Below the pieces are notes generated by a model. That model was not told where the DNA came from, ran no database searches, and saw only the letters and a list, made by a program, of their open reading frames with translations. This document shows positions 22,871-33,988 of a stretch of DNA of 64,000 nucleotides, one piece after another. This DNA is from Malus domestica (Eukaryota; Streptophyta; Magnoliopsida; Rosales; Rosaceae), in the NCBI RefSeq assembly GCF_042453785.1, contig NC_091674.1, forward strand, positions 25,312,001 through 25,376,000. Reading direction: 5' to 3'. How positions within the stretch are numbered: position 1 is the first letter of the stretch; each line of letters starts with the position of its first letter. Position numbers and translations under genes: made by a program.

Positions 22871-24360
22871 TGTTTTGCTGTCTATGATGTTCTTTCGTTG
22901 GAGCATGCATTTTTATTTTTATTTTATTTTATTGGAAATAGGTTATGTCTTAAGGATTTGTGGCTGGAGTTCATGCTTCTTTTTGTCAGGTATAAAGTTT
23001 TTTTACTTTTTCCTTTTATCAATTGATCTGAGTGTTATATCCTATGTTTTAGCGTTCACTTGAATTGAATTTTTTTTGGCTGGTTGGTTTTGCTTCTGTT
23101 TAGAAACTGTACTATGGTATTTGTTAATATATCACGCATTATAAGTCTTATATATATATACTATATCAAGTACTGTTATTAAAGTGGTGATGGTGATACT
23201 TTTGTTAATATGGACTGTGTGTTGTTAAAAGTGGTGATGATGATGTTTTTGTTTATAACCAAATAAGAACACTATTAGATTAATTGCTTTTCCTGCTGCA
23301 ATTTAACATCAACTACTTTCATTTGAAGGAATGGTTGTTTGCTATCAATTTTGAAATTATAGTATTGTCATCATGGACTTAATTAACTAAATAATCAGAA
23401 AAGCTAAGTAGCGTGTCAAAGAACCATTTGAACGTTGAGCACACTTATTAGTAGCCTAGAGACGGTAAAGCAGGTTTCCATGTGAAGCGAAAGAGAATTC
23501 CAAAACTACTTAACCCGTCGTGAATAAAGGCCTACACATACCTTAGTTGATTCCGTGAATAAATGCCTACACATACCTTAGTTTCTAGGTGATTCACTCA
23601 CAAACTATGTAAGTTTATGTTGTATTAATTCATGCACATCATTGCACTAAAACAACTGAAAATGCTAAGAAAGGTTAGACATACATTTGGTGAATCAATA
23701 CAACAAAATCAATACGAAAGTAGGTGTAGATTAGTCATGGCAAGGCTTATAGGAGTTCAAAAATGAGGTGGTAACCGTTGCAAGACTTCCAACACAAAAA
23801 CCTGGTGCGGCTCTTTGCGTGCAGCTTTGAGGGAGAGGAAAAGCTGCTTTTATACGAGTTCATGCCAAATAAAAGCCTTGATGTTTTTATCTTTGGTTTG
23901 TTCATCTTACTCTTCTGCTATAATGTTCTTTTTCTGCAGTGACTGCTTCAAGTAAAAACTTTTGCTCATGTCTTAAAGAATGTTGGCATCTGTAATCCAA
24001 AACAAACAAGTATAAGTTGATAATTTTGTGTGTGTAAATAGTAGATCCTCACTTCAATTCCCCATTCTTTTTGTGTATGTAAACAATGTGCTCTTTTACA
24101 GTATTTTTTGTTCAAGTAGTCATGCAAATGAAACACTAACTGTCAAGGGGGAATACTAGGTTAACCATTTTTTGTATACTGATGATAAGGCATTTGATAA
24201 TGTCTTTTCTGTAAATTATATAAACTTAGACAGCTTTATAAAAATATTTTTTCCATTTTGTGTTTGGTATTTATAACTCTTTGCATATTTATATGTTAAA
24301 AACATAATCTATAATTATATTCTTACTCGCACAATAACGTGTAAGGGTAAAATTTACTAG
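22871..24360. other. Right part of Helitron-like element
   Basis: AT-rich. It includes a two-copy direct repeat near 23518-23582 built on GTGAATAAA and CCTACACATACCTTAGT, and two copies of GTGGTGATGGTGAT/GTGGTGATGATGAT near 23180-23240. No supportable gene. Confidence 0.55.
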
Positions 24361-24373
24361 TTATCTTCTATAA

Positions 24374-24791
24374 GAGCAACTCCAGCCTTCGTTTTTGGAC
24401 GGGGGACGGGCTGCAGGAAGGGGCTCGAGGGCCTGTTGATTCTTCTCCAGCCATGGAGGGCCCGAGTGAGAGTGGGAGCCCGAGCACAAGGGGGGTGGAT
24501 AGTTGACAGGCCTGCAGCCCGAGGGCCAAGGCATTTTTTTATTGTTTTTTGTGTCAGCCCGAGGCCCTACAACCCCATTTCTCTGTTTTTTTATATTTTA
24601 TATTATTTAAACAAACAAAAAAAACTACTATTTTATTACCTATTACCAGGGGGAGGGCTCCAAGGATGGAGATGCAAAAGGTAATTACTGTTCATTAATG
24701 GTAGTTACTATTCATTAAAGGCAGTTACTGTTCAATAGAGTGGATTCAATAGTAGATTGTCAGGGGAATGGCTCCAAGGGTGGAGTTGCTC
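24374..24791. mobile_element. Tourist-like (PIF/Harbinger) MITE, 418 bp
   Basis: Terminal repeats GAGCAACTCC and GGAGTTGCTC are flanked by the 3-bp duplication TAA (24371-24373 and 24792-24794), the signature of PIF/Harbinger MITEs. The paralogous empty site at 18012-18030 (ATCTTCGATAAGCATAAGTG) has a single TAA, which confirms the insertion. The interior is GC-rich at the left and has three copies of CAGTTACT/TAGTTACT near 24680-24730. Confidence 0.85.
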
Positions 24792-24794
24792 TAA

Positions 24795-25117
24795 GCAAAA
24801 GTGCGCAGGTTTAATATGTATATGGGCCTGGTTTAAAAATACTTTAAAAAAAAAACTTTTGCCCATAAGTGTTTTTAAAAATATATTAAATTTTTTAATA
24901 AAAATGCAAGTGTTTCTTGAAAACACGTTTTTTTTTTTTGTCAAATATAATAAAAAATAATTTTGAAAGCAATTTTAATTATTTTAAGCACTTTTAAACA
25001 GGTTTGTAAAATTTTAACAGAATTAAAATAAACAAATAGATAAAGGAAAAAAAATAGAAAACACATTGGTTATAATCATGAGAAAACATTAAAATGGCTT
25101 CTTTCTTTTGCAAACAT
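24795..25117. repeat. S2, displaced partner of S1
   Basis: Matches 18026-18577 apart from the extra insert in S1. It runs on without a break into the 3' flank of the glyoxal oxidase gene (GCAAACATGAATTATTCTC), so this is the ancestral end of the duplicated block. Confidence 0.8.
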
Positions 25118-25195
25118 GAATTATTCTCATCCCCATCTAACATTTTTGGGGATCATATATATATATAGTAGCAGTACTAAAATCAACAAAGGACC

Positions 25196-26890
25196 TCAAT
25201 GATGCATGAACCTAACCCACTCAGACATGCTAGGAGTCCCACCATTCACAACAGTAAGCATGTAATAGCCAGAGGGTGCAACATTAGCAGAGGGAGGAGC
25301 CTCCACAACTGCATGTACCAAACCACTCTGTGCCCTAACCAGACTCTTGCACCTCAGCTTGAGCAGCCTCTGGTTCATGGATATGGAGTGCGTCGTGAAA
25401 GGCGGCGAGTAAGCGGTAAACTCCACCACATCGCTTGGTTTCCTCTCCAAGAGAAACGTCACATTAAATTCTTCCCCATACCTCACACCATTGTAATTAT
25501 TTTGACCATATTGTATGGTCACATTAGTAGGTCTATGTGTATGGTATTTCCTTCTCATGTAGTGTGGGACAAATGCTTGGAGCCTAAGCTCTGTTGGGTA
25601 GGCCACATTGCTGAAAGTGTACCTGTCATGAGGGTTTCCACCACCAACTAAAACCCGCCCATCGGGCAAAAGAACGGCTGAGGAGTGATACATTCTTGCA
25701 ATTTTCGTCGACTTGAGGACCGAGAACCTTTTGCCTAGTTTGTTATTTGGTTTGTAGAGGTAAGGCCGGAGTGAAGCATTTCTTGCATTGTTCCATCCAC
25801 CCGAGCCACGCTTGGCACCGTTGATGATTAGGACATTTCCGGTTGGGAGGATGAGCATGTCATTGAGAAGGCGAGGGCCTGGCATGTTCTCCATGTTCCA
25901 CTTGTGTCTGTTCCCTGTGATCACCATTCTTCCACAAGAGCTCAGGCCTTTCAAGAACCTGTTTTGTCTTGTTGCTCTGTAGGCTCCTGAGGCAGCGCCG
26001 CCACACACCATGACTTCCACTTTTTCGAACCTGTTTGCATGGTCTAGAGGGAGGATCACTGATGAGCCGGAGCCTGGATAGTTCCTTGAGCCATCACCGG
26101 GAATGCGTGGGAAGGTCTTGATCACCCTGTTGCGTTCGTAATCGAAAAGAATGGAGTTTCGGTTGGCAAAGATGAACAAATTTCCATCTGATGAAAGGTG
26201 AAGGAAGGGATAGAGGTTGTTCCCTCCTTCGTTTGGGTCATAAGTTTGGTGCAAGAACGAAAGCTCATGAGAGCCTTCATTGGATGACATTTTTGGAACA
26301 AATTCGTACGTAAATGTCCTTCTTCCACCAACCACAATAACCCTATCATGTTCCGGGAGCAATTGATTTGAAGCGTACCAACGATCCTTAGATAACGATC
26401 TTTCTGACTGCCTCCAATTACATTTTCCATTACCACAAGGTCTATAGTATCGAATTCTTCGCGTGCCACTCCCATATCCGCCTGTCTGCAGAAGTGTCCC
26501 GTTGCTCAAGAAAGACCCTGAGGAGCACCAGGTATCAGTGTACAGCCTCAGAGGCCTAACTTTGTTGCTAGAAATGTCGTACTCCACGGAGTGAGCATAG
26601 CACGACGAGTCTGCTACGTCATCACGGTTATCTGTGCATCTGTTTCCGTTGTGGCGCGTTCGAAGCCTGTACCCCGAAGGGCCTGCTTCTGTTTGATCAA
26701 ACATGATGACAGTGTTGTGGTGTGTCAATGCCATATGCATGGCCACCACACCGGTGTTGTTTAGTAGCTGTTGCCATTGCCCTTTCCGGCTTCCTGCAAC
26801 CGTACCGCTAAACATGATACAATGCAGTATGAAGAACAAAGCAGCGATCATGGATTTTATCACAAAAGGGAAGTGATTGTGGTGCGCCAT
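25196..26890 (-). CDS. GLOX: Glyoxal (aldehyde) oxidase, galactose-oxidase family
   Basis: An intronless 564-residue secreted copper-radical oxidase that turns aldehydes into acids with release of H2O2. A signal peptide covers about residues 8-33 (hydrophobic IKSMIAALFFILHCIMFSG). All radical-copper residues can be placed by motif: Cys122 (DTWCSSGSF) and Tyr172 (RWYASNQLLP), the thioether-linked pair; Tyr401-His402 (RMYHSSAVLLPDGRV); and His501 (PPFTTHSISMNQRLL). The seven-bladed Kelch-like body is followed by the C-terminal DUF1929 immunoglobulin-like domain (about 435-562). Several N-glycosylation sequons (NNT, NGT, NAS, NVT) fit secretion. Plant members act in cell-wall and pollen-wall peroxide production. 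A TATA box lies just upstream. Confidence 0.94.
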   Translation of the reverse strand: MAHHNHFPFVIKSMIAALFFILHCIMFSGTVAGSRKGQWQQLLNNTGVVAMHMALTHHNTVIMFDQTEAGPSGYRLRTRHNGNRCTDNRDDVADSSCYAHSVEYDISSNKVRPLRLYTDTWCSSGSFLSNGTLLQTGGYGSGTRRIRYYRPCGNGKCNWRQSERSLSKDRWYASNQLLPEHDRVIVVGGRRTFTYEFVPKMSSNEGSHELSFLHQTYDPNEGGNNLYPFLHLSSDGNLFIFANRNSILFDYERNRVIKTFPRIPGDGSRNYPGSGSSVILPLDHANRFEKVEVMVCGGAASGAYRATRQNRFLKGLSSCGRMVITGNRHKWNMENMPGPRLLNDMLILPTGNVLIINGAKRGSGGWNNARNASLRPYLYKPNNKLGKRFSVLKSTKIARMYHSSAVLLPDGRVLVGGGNPHDRYTFSNVAYPTELRLQAFVPHYMRRKYHTHRPTNVTIQYGQNNYNGVRYGEEFNVTFLLERKPSDVVEFTAYSPPFTTHSISMNQRLLKLRCKSLVRAQSGLVHAVVEAPPSANVAPSGYYMLTVVNGGTPSMSEWVRFMHH

Positions 26891-26941
26891 GAGAGAGTAT
26901 GAGTGTTTCTTTGCGTTTGATTGATGTGAAAGAGTGCAGTC

Positions 26942-26953
26942 TTAAATATATAG
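26942..26953 (-). promoter_or_regulatory. GLOX: TATA box of GLOX gene
   Basis: On the minus strand the sequence reads TATATATTTAAG, 52-63 bp upstream of the ATG at 26890. That allows a short leader of about 20-30 nt. The position and sequence are good, but no start site is proven. Confidence 0.65.
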
Positions 26954-28233
26954 GCTAGTTGGCTAAAATTTAGTCTGCTCACTCCCCCAAAGAGTAGCAG
27001 AATTTTTTGAAACACATTCTTTATGTGAAAGTTTTGGAGCTTAATATGGGGCGTTTGGTTATGTAATGTACAACTTATTCGTTCTTCATGCGTTCGACTT
27101 CAAATCTTATGCACTTAAAATTCTTTGTGACCTTTCTATGATTTATTTATTTGAGTGAAATGTGTCATTTTGACTTAATTTATCTTTAGTTTTTAATTTT
27201 TTAATTGAGAAGATAAATTGAAGAGTTAATATTGCTAAGTGGAGTTTAAATAAATGACCATGTGTCAACGAGACAAATCACAGAGACCACAGAGGGTTGT
27301 GAGTGCAAAAAATTTGATCTCCATGCGATCAAGAGTTTTTCGTGTGACTATCACACTTGGTGTTACGATTTCACATGGGCTATAAACACATATTTTATTC
27401 ATTATTGATATACGTTAAAACTAAGTTGGAAAAGTATCAATCCTAACGTTCCGTCATATCATAACACATGAATTAGTAACATCATGTGTTGCTATGAGGA
27501 CTCATTGATCTCAGTTATAACTTAAGTTGGAAAACACCAACATTTTCATCTATTCATATCATAACACGTGAATTAAAAACACCATAACTAGAGTGACAAC
27601 CACACTCAAAAGTTTCTCATGACAGTATTTGTCTTCCCAGAAAATAAGTCATCTTATCCTATGAATTCTCCATGTTTATTGCTTATGAAGAGTGAGCCTT
27701 TGGGTGATACCACAAACTTGGGCAAAATGTAGGTAATTTATTTATTTTTTTAATTTACAGCAACTCCAGCAAGAAAAATTGAAATTTAAGTACCAAATTC
27801 CAGCGTCAGTAGGTGCACGACATGTCATTTTTATGTTTGTGTTGGACATAGAAACGACATGACGCCGATTCATCAGTTGGTCTCGAAACGACATGCCATA
27901 GCTGATAAGGAGAAACTTACTGATTACAAAATGTCTTGTGTACATATATGAGGCATACAAGCAGTTATATGTTGAATTTAATTGGACGAAAGTGGTAATA
28001 AGTAGACGCGAAAACAATGACATGAAACAAAAATTCAAACACAGAAGTCGCCATAGGAGCAATTCTAGCTGTGGGCGTCCAAGTCCGACCAATATCTCCA
28101 AATGTCGACATCCTTCATCCAGCAAAAGGGAAGATATGTACAAGGGACTCAGTTCCTCTTGATGGAAGACATTGCAAGGAATGGAAATGAACTTGGAGTT
28201 GAAGTTGCAGCGGTCCAAATTTCATGTCAACAT
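26954..28233. other. Spacer: GLOX upstream flank and RGLG 3' flank
   Basis: Contains the distal GLOX promoter and the 3' UTR of RGLG (27750-28233 is a candidate). An imperfect direct repeat of about 70 bp near 27414-27485 and 27522-27590 shares AAGTTGGAAAA and CATATCATAACAC. No gene is supported; ORFs antisense to each other around 27740-28280 are judged chance. Confidence 0.55.
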
Positions 28234-30682
28234 CTAATAGAGCTTTATTCGGGTGATTATGCTGGTTCTGCATATGGGACATAAGTCCAGATCTTGTCCA
28301 CAGTCACAGCATGTCTGCAAACAATATTCATATCCAACTCAGTTATTCGTTGTTCAAACTTTCATCCAATTCCATAAGGTGTAAAAGACGAATAAATCAT
28401 TACCTGATGTCCACAACCAAATGCCATATTCTTCGGATCGGTTAGGCAAATGGGACAGACCTGCAAGAATCACAAAAATATAAGTCTAAACTTGTCATAC
28501 TGATGAGATTTTGCTGTCCGTGCCATAACATATTAAGCCTCCTCATAAAAAGAAGTAGAAAGAGGGCAATTACATTATTGTCAGAAGTTGAACCGGCAGG
28601 ATGTGCTGTGCTAACAAACTCATCACGTTGCCTAGAAGGTGCACTTGGACGAAAACTACTTGATCGTGAAGTTTTTGGGGAGCTAAAAGAAGACGAACCA
28701 TAATGAGGTGGGGGCAGAGGTACCCTATCTATAGCCTTCCCTCTTGTGGCGCTGTATAAGCAATGAAACGAAACGATGATTTGCAAATGAACTTATGTCA
28801 CCCAAAGCTGCAATAGCAAATCCTCAAAGCCCATTAGACTTAAGTTAGATTATTACCCTAATATATTAAGTTCTAGTGTTGCTTTATACTGGGAAGGTAT
28901 TTCCATCAGTGCTGCAAGAGCAAATTCTGCTTCTTTTCTCGAACGGTCCATATTCTTTGCCATAATTTCCGTAAAATTCACAAACTACAGAGGACAAAAG
29001 AAAACAGCACCTTTCAATTAAAGTTTGAAGAGATAATAGATAATAAGGCATACATACTCTATCAAGATGATACCCTCTATCCCTAAAAATACTTGCCTGA
29101 AAGTTATCGAAGGTCCGAGCAGGGATGTTGTCATCAAATTCTTTCATCATATCCCATGGTCCATCTCCAACTCCAACTAGTATAATTGATAAGGGATACT
29201 CGCTACAATATAACAGGAAAATCATGAAATCTATTGGTGAAAAGAATAAGACCGAGGAAACAAACATTCTAAGATTTACCTCGCTTTAACAATTGCTTCA
29301 ACAGTTTTCCTTTCCTGCGGGCTTAACTGGCCACGCCCGGTATCAACACTTCTGGTCACCTGTGACAATTTGTAGTCTCCATTATACAAAATAGTTGAGT
29401 GCACAATCATATTGCTATGCAAATCACTTCTGCTCGATCAGAATTTTTCACACCGGTATAACTATAAGATAGAGACGAGAAGCAATATACCTGCCCATCA
29501 GCTATTATCACCAACACATGGTACTGACCGCCACTTTGCTCAACAATAGTGATGCCCATTTCAATAATAGGGGCAAAGGATGTGGGCCCTGCCACAAGAA
29601 AAAAGGGTATGAATCTCCATAAGCGAATAACCAACCAGGAAAATAAAAGGGAAAAGGAAGTGAAACAAATTGCAACCGGCAAGTCGTAGCTGAGGGACTA
29701 ATTCTCTATATCGTCTCAATACTTCTTCAAAACCATTGCAATAAGATCCCTCATCCGGGTAGAAACTGAAAACTTCTTGGTCATGGGTAGATGCTGCAAA
29801 ATATACAAAAATCATGTAAAATCTCTATTGCCAAAAACTCGACAAGCTAAATCTGAAGAGTAAGACAACTGTTAGATGAAATACCATCTCCAAATCCGAA
29901 ACAGGGAATCAAGTTATCTTCATCAAAGGAAGACAATGTTTTCCCTATAATTGCTATTCCCTGTTCATAGGGATTTTGCTCTTCTCCAATGTGATGCAAG
30001 CTTTTCCGATGAAATGACCTTGCACCTGATAGAAAAGTAAGTCAAGAATGTTTCACTATAACTTAAGAAAAGACTTCTAAGCTCCGAGACCAGGGCAAAC
30101 CTGTCCACTCGTTGCTTTTTGTGAAATCAATGCCAACAATAAGATTGGATGACTCAAGACCAGCACGCGCCAATGCATCTGTGACCTATCGAAAGACAAA
30201 AGTGAGAATGTCATGATAATTACTCAAGTAACATAAGCAGTTACAATGATTTCACATCATATTTGCTTCAAAGAGAGATGCCATCAGTATAACCATTGAG
30301 TACATTGTGACTAAAAGAAAGTTGTCCACGACAAGAGAAATTGGCTGCACTTCTTTTCAAGAAATGTTCGGCAATTGTATCAGTTCAATTACTATAAAAT
30401 CTTGCATTTTACCTGGTCCAGGCTATTGTAATCATCATTTATTCTCCCAAACTTTGTACCCGACCCTGTATTCGACCCTGTTGGCCAAGCACTGCCATGG
30501 CTTTGAGGTGGAGGTGCATAATACTGCTGTGGCCGGTAGTCCTGGCTTGGCGGTGCATATGATGGTATCAATGGTGGCTGTGCATATGGTGCCTCTTGAT
30601 AACTCTGATGACTCCAAGAACGTGATGCGGTCCCAAAAGAAGGATGTCTCGAAGTTGAACGTTTTGAACTCTTCCCACCCAT
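28234..30682 (-). CDS. RGLG: E3 ubiquitin ligase RGLG (copine/vWA plus RING)
   Basis: Eleven coding exons join in phase to 446 residues: 30682-30413, 30185-30101, 30025-29885, 29793-29677, 29588-29491, 29359-29280, 29202-29097, 28984-28857, 28751-28574, 28460-28404 and 28314-28234. MGGKSS at the start is a good N-myristoylation site. Residues 10-75 are rich in S, P, Q and Y. The copine/vWA domain (about 90-330) has [34 protein letters not shown] and [14 protein letters not shown] proline-serine linker follows. The RING (about 403-440) reads [18 protein letters not shown] then CCDCG and CPIC, ending ITRIKLY. RGLG proteins sit at the plasma membrane, build K63-linked ubiquitin chains with UBC13 partners and act in auxin, abscisic acid and drought signalling. 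A 5'-UTR exon and long leader intron lie upstream. One intron is GC-AG. Confidence 0.93.
28985..29096 (-). other. RGLG: GC-AG intron in RGLG (between coding exons 7 and 8)
   Basis: The conserved [13 protein letters not shown] junction requires donor TTTCAG|GCAAGT and acceptor CTGTAG|TTTGTG. No GT donor nearby preserves this block. The donor matches the strong GC-AG consensus fully. Confidence 0.9.
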
Positions 30683-30824
30683 CAGTTATTCTACTAGAAC
30701 ACTGCACATTCAACAAACATGAACTAATAATTGTTACAAATCAACCTCCGATTGAGTTCACACTTTGAAATGCTCGTTCTTTTCATCTAACAATCACTAA
30801 AGATCACTTTACGGGAAATTAGCT

Positions 30825-31216
30825 AGGCTTTTTAGTCAAAATGCTCCTTGAGATTTGCATAATACATAACTTTAGTCCTTGAGATTTAAAATCAATAGAA
30901 GTGGTCCCTGAGATTGTCCACCATCCATTATTTTGGTCATTCCGTTAAAAAACTCCATTAAGTTGAGGGTATAACACATAACTTCGATCCCTGAGATTTG
31001 CATAACATATAATTTTGGTATTTGAGATTTGCATAACACATAACTTTGGTCCTTGAGATTGTCAACCATCCATCATTTTGATCCTTCCATTAAAAAGCTC
31101 AAGACCACTTAACGAAGTTTTTTTAATGGAATGACCAAAATAATGGATGGTGAACAATCTTAGGGACCAAAGTTATGTGTTATGAAAATCTCAAAGACCA
31201 TTTTGGCTAAAAAGCC
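30825..31216. mobile_element. hAT-type foldback MITE, copy 1, in RGLG leader intron
   Basis: The ends AGGCTTTTTAGTCAAAATG and CATTTTGGCTAAAAAGCC are inverted, and the arms extend through GTCCCTGAGATTGTCCACC and its complement. Flanks AATTAGCT and AATTAACT form an 8-bp target duplication with one mismatch. Confidence 0.75.
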
Positions 31217-31267
31217 AATTAACTAAATCAATTATCCCGTTCGATTCAAATATGAACATATCATATA

Positions 31268-31616
31268 AGGTTTTTTATTCAAAATGATCCCATAACTCCT
31301 CGTTTTTGTCCCTGACAATGAAAATCGATAAACGTGGTTCCTGAGTTTGTCCATAGTAAATCATTTTGGTTTTTCCGTGAAAAAGCTATCAATATTCTCG
31401 TTAAATTTTCACTTGGACGACTACGTGATCACTTTTTTAAAGGTATTTTTTGTCAAACCAACCCCTCTATTTAACGAGAATATTGACAAATTTTTCACAG
31501 AATGACCAAAATGATTTATAGTGTACAAATTCAAAAACCACTTTTATTGATTTTCATTGTCAAGGAACAAAAAGAAGAGTTATACCAATCTCAAAGACTA
31601 TTTTGCTAAAAAGCCT
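31268..31616. mobile_element. hAT-type foldback MITE, copy 2, in RGLG leader intron
   Basis: Ends AGGTTTTTTATTCAAAATG and the complement of CTATTTTGCTAAAAAGCCT. It is flanked by the perfect 8-bp repeat ATCATATA (31260-31267 and 31617-31624). It is related to copy 1 but more diverged; only 51 bp separate the two. Confidence 0.8.
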
Positions 31617-32087
31617 ATCATATAACCCAAGAAACAGAATTATTAAAATTATAATTAAAATAATCTCAAGAAAACTGAACAAAACAATTAACACAACCAG
31701 GGCCATCCATTCCAATTTCCAAGCTTCATTCACAGACAAAGAATCGGTCCGAATTCGATAATGCCGTCAAAATTAAAACGATTTCATATTTGAATTAGTG
31801 AAATTGAACACAAACCAGAAGACATCAGCACAATTTCAAGCCAAAAATAAAATGCAACAAATCAAATACATCTTTTAGCACCCTATAAACAAATAATCAA
31901 TTTCTTTTTCCAATTCATGATAATTATCAATCAAGATCCAAACTTTTTCACAACCCACATTCCAATTCAGAGAAAGACACAAAAACCCAAATCATAAAAA
32001 TAAAAAAATAAAAAAATAAAAAAATAAAAAGAAAAAAAGACTTAAAAAAATTACAAAAATGGCAGGAAAAAGAAGAAGAATTGGTAC

Positions 32088-32420
32088 CTCTCAGACCGAC
32101 ATTTTTCGAGAGGAAGATGATGTTTTGGAACATATCCGAGTTGACGAGGTTGTTGTAAGTCAGGGGGCGGAGAAGTCTGTGGGCTGAAGTGGTAACTGGG
32201 CAAACGTTTGTTGTTCTTACAAGTTTGCAACGACTGAAGAGTGTAAGTCTTTGAGTCTATGATAGACAGACAGGTCGACACTTGCGTTCGTAGTTTACTG
32301 GTGAAGGTTCCTACGTAGTTTCCTTCTAGATAAAAAAGGTTCCTTGCAGTGTTTTTCCTTTTGTGTTTTGGCTGGTAGCGTTGCCCACCGAATTCACTTG
32401 GTTGCTTTTTTGTGCACATG
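32088..32420 (-). other. RGLG: Putative RGLG 5'-UTR exon and promoter-proximal region
   Basis: Minus-strand sequence ending at the donor GAG|GTACCA. It contains an ORF of 122 codons that runs on into the intron; its composition does not look like a protein and I take it as leader. The transcription start cannot be placed exactly. Confidence 0.45.
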
Positions 32421-33782
32421 TGATGGATGCATTTCCTGAATTCGTATAAGAGATTTGTAGTTTAAGTGATTCATTATCTGAGATCTCGTATTTGATTTTT
32501 GTTCTTAGGATATTGAATTGGTCAACAATTGGATGTTATGTTGTGTTACGTGGCACTTAAATTTAGCTATTTGATGTTCTTGAAGCCGTATTGTTGTTAA
32601 GTTGATTCAATTAAATTTATCTCGTACAACTGAAGATTTCTTAAGAAAAAAAAAACCTATTATTGTTGTTAAGACTTGTTGGTGAATATTTGATCCTTAA
32701 GATCTCAAATTCATCTAGTTTTTTATTTTTTATTTTTATGTGTGTGTTTTTATTTTTTATTTTCATATATACTTGGTTAAGAATGAAATGATGGTTAAAT
32801 ATGATAATCATGTAATGTCTCAATGTAAACCGAGTTAAGACGAAAATGCAATGAGACATTTCTAATAACAATCATCTCCACAACAGTAGGAACTTGAGGC
32901 ACATCGAATTGGATTTAGGGGAATAAGGGTAACTTTTTGTTTTTTCCTTTTCTTCCGTCGAGATTATGATGAATGAATATTTTTTTTTGTACGATATATG
33001 TAAAATAATGGTATTAAAAAGAGAATTGTTATTGGCACTAAAAAAATTACATTTTGCACTTCTCACAAATGTATTTTCTTTTTAAATATAAATAGTTTAG
33101 AATGAAAATGAAAATTTTAAAATGTCAATAATAATTTCCTTAAATTTTTTTGGCTCAAAGTGCGACTAAAGACACATGCCTTGTTCACATTGCTTATAAA
33201 ATTGATCTCTATAATCATTTTCCTAACTTTTTTCTAAGAAAAATAAATTAAACAAAGAGGTTTTTCATGACAAATTCTGATGATATGCCTGCATCAAGAT
33301 TATGCTGAAAATAAAGCTTGAGTTTGTTTGTTTGTTTGTGTTTTTTTTTTTTAACAAAAAAGCTTGAGTTAGGATTTAAGTAAAATAACATTTCCAATAA
33401 TTTGATTAGATGGGACCGTTCTTTCCCAGTTATTTCTTCATTCATCAACCACTTGCTAGTGGGGAAACTTTGGAAGCACATGTTATGCACATGATAAAGG
33501 GTTTGTTTTCCTTCTAGGGGTTTCGTCTTGGCATGAAACCTAACAGGATATAGAGTACTGCTACATTTATCATATTTTGTATACTATGTTTATATCACTT
33601 CTCTAACAGAGATAAGATCCACCGACATATGTGATGATGCGGGAGCCAAGGCTTAAGGAAAAGCAAATTGAAATCTTCTCATTGACATTGGAAATGTAAG
33701 TAATAAAGGCATTTTAATTTATATTTAATGACATAGGAACTTGTTAAGTCATTTTTAGAGAGTTTATTAGGAAGGGAAGAAG
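32421..33782. other. Intergenic stretch upstream of RGLG
   Basis: AT-rich with poly-A/T tracts. It presumably includes the RGLG promoter at its left end. No other gene or repeat recognised. Confidence 0.5.
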
Positions 33783-33988
33783 ATTCTCTCCGGATCCACT
33801 TTGTGGGGATCCTAGGATTCCTCACATCCTAGTCGTTCAACGTACATCGTGCGGTTAGTTTTCATTAGATACTATTTGTGTTTAATTTTAAATAAAAAAG
33901 TCAAATAATTTCTGACCACAAGATACACGTTGAATGACTAAGATGTGGGAATCCCTAAGATCCCCATAAAATGGATCCGGATAAGATC
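33783..33988. mobile_element. Foldback MITE family B, copy 1
   Basis: Inverted ends GATTCTCTCCGGATCCAC and the complement of GTGGGAATCC...GGATCCGGATAAGATC pair over about 30 bp. The inner arms share GTTCAACGTACATCGTG and its complement. The centre has TTTAATTTTAAATAAAAAA. A related copy is at 34402-34574. Confidence 0.72.

Larger units (their letters stand above)
19185..24360 (+). mobile_element. Helitron-like non-autonomous element, 5.18 kb
   Basis: The insertion begins TCTACTAAAGC and ends CTAG, preceded by a short imperfect hairpin (CTCGCAC, loop AATAAC, GTGTAAG) 14 bases before the end. It sits between A (19184) and T (24361). These are the canonical Helitron ends and target. The unsplit R1/S1 junction near 18014-18025 serves as an empty site. 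No Rep/helicase ORF is visible. The body holds a MITE, a hAT-like element and a CACTA element, so its original length was about 2.5 kb. The hairpin has one mismatch and one G-T pair, so I call it Helitron-like. Confidence 0.68.
30702..32087 (-). other. RGLG: RGLG 5'-UTR intron
   Basis: Inferred from donor GAG|GTACCA at 32088/32087 and acceptor AATGTGCAG|T at 30702/30701, 19 bases before the start codon. Length 1386 bp. It carries two related MITEs (30825-31216 and 31268-31616). A long leader intron often boosts expression of plant genes. Not proven without transcript data. Confidence 0.6.

Noticed and set aside
25199..25651. 150-codon plus-strand ORF opposite glyoxal oxidase
   Set aside because: Shadow of the GLOX coding strand; the minus frame has all the copper-radical residues.
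32051..32419. 122-codon minus ORF upstream of RGLG
   Set aside because: It spans the inferred leader exon and crosses the intron donor; composition is not protein-like and no domain is seen.
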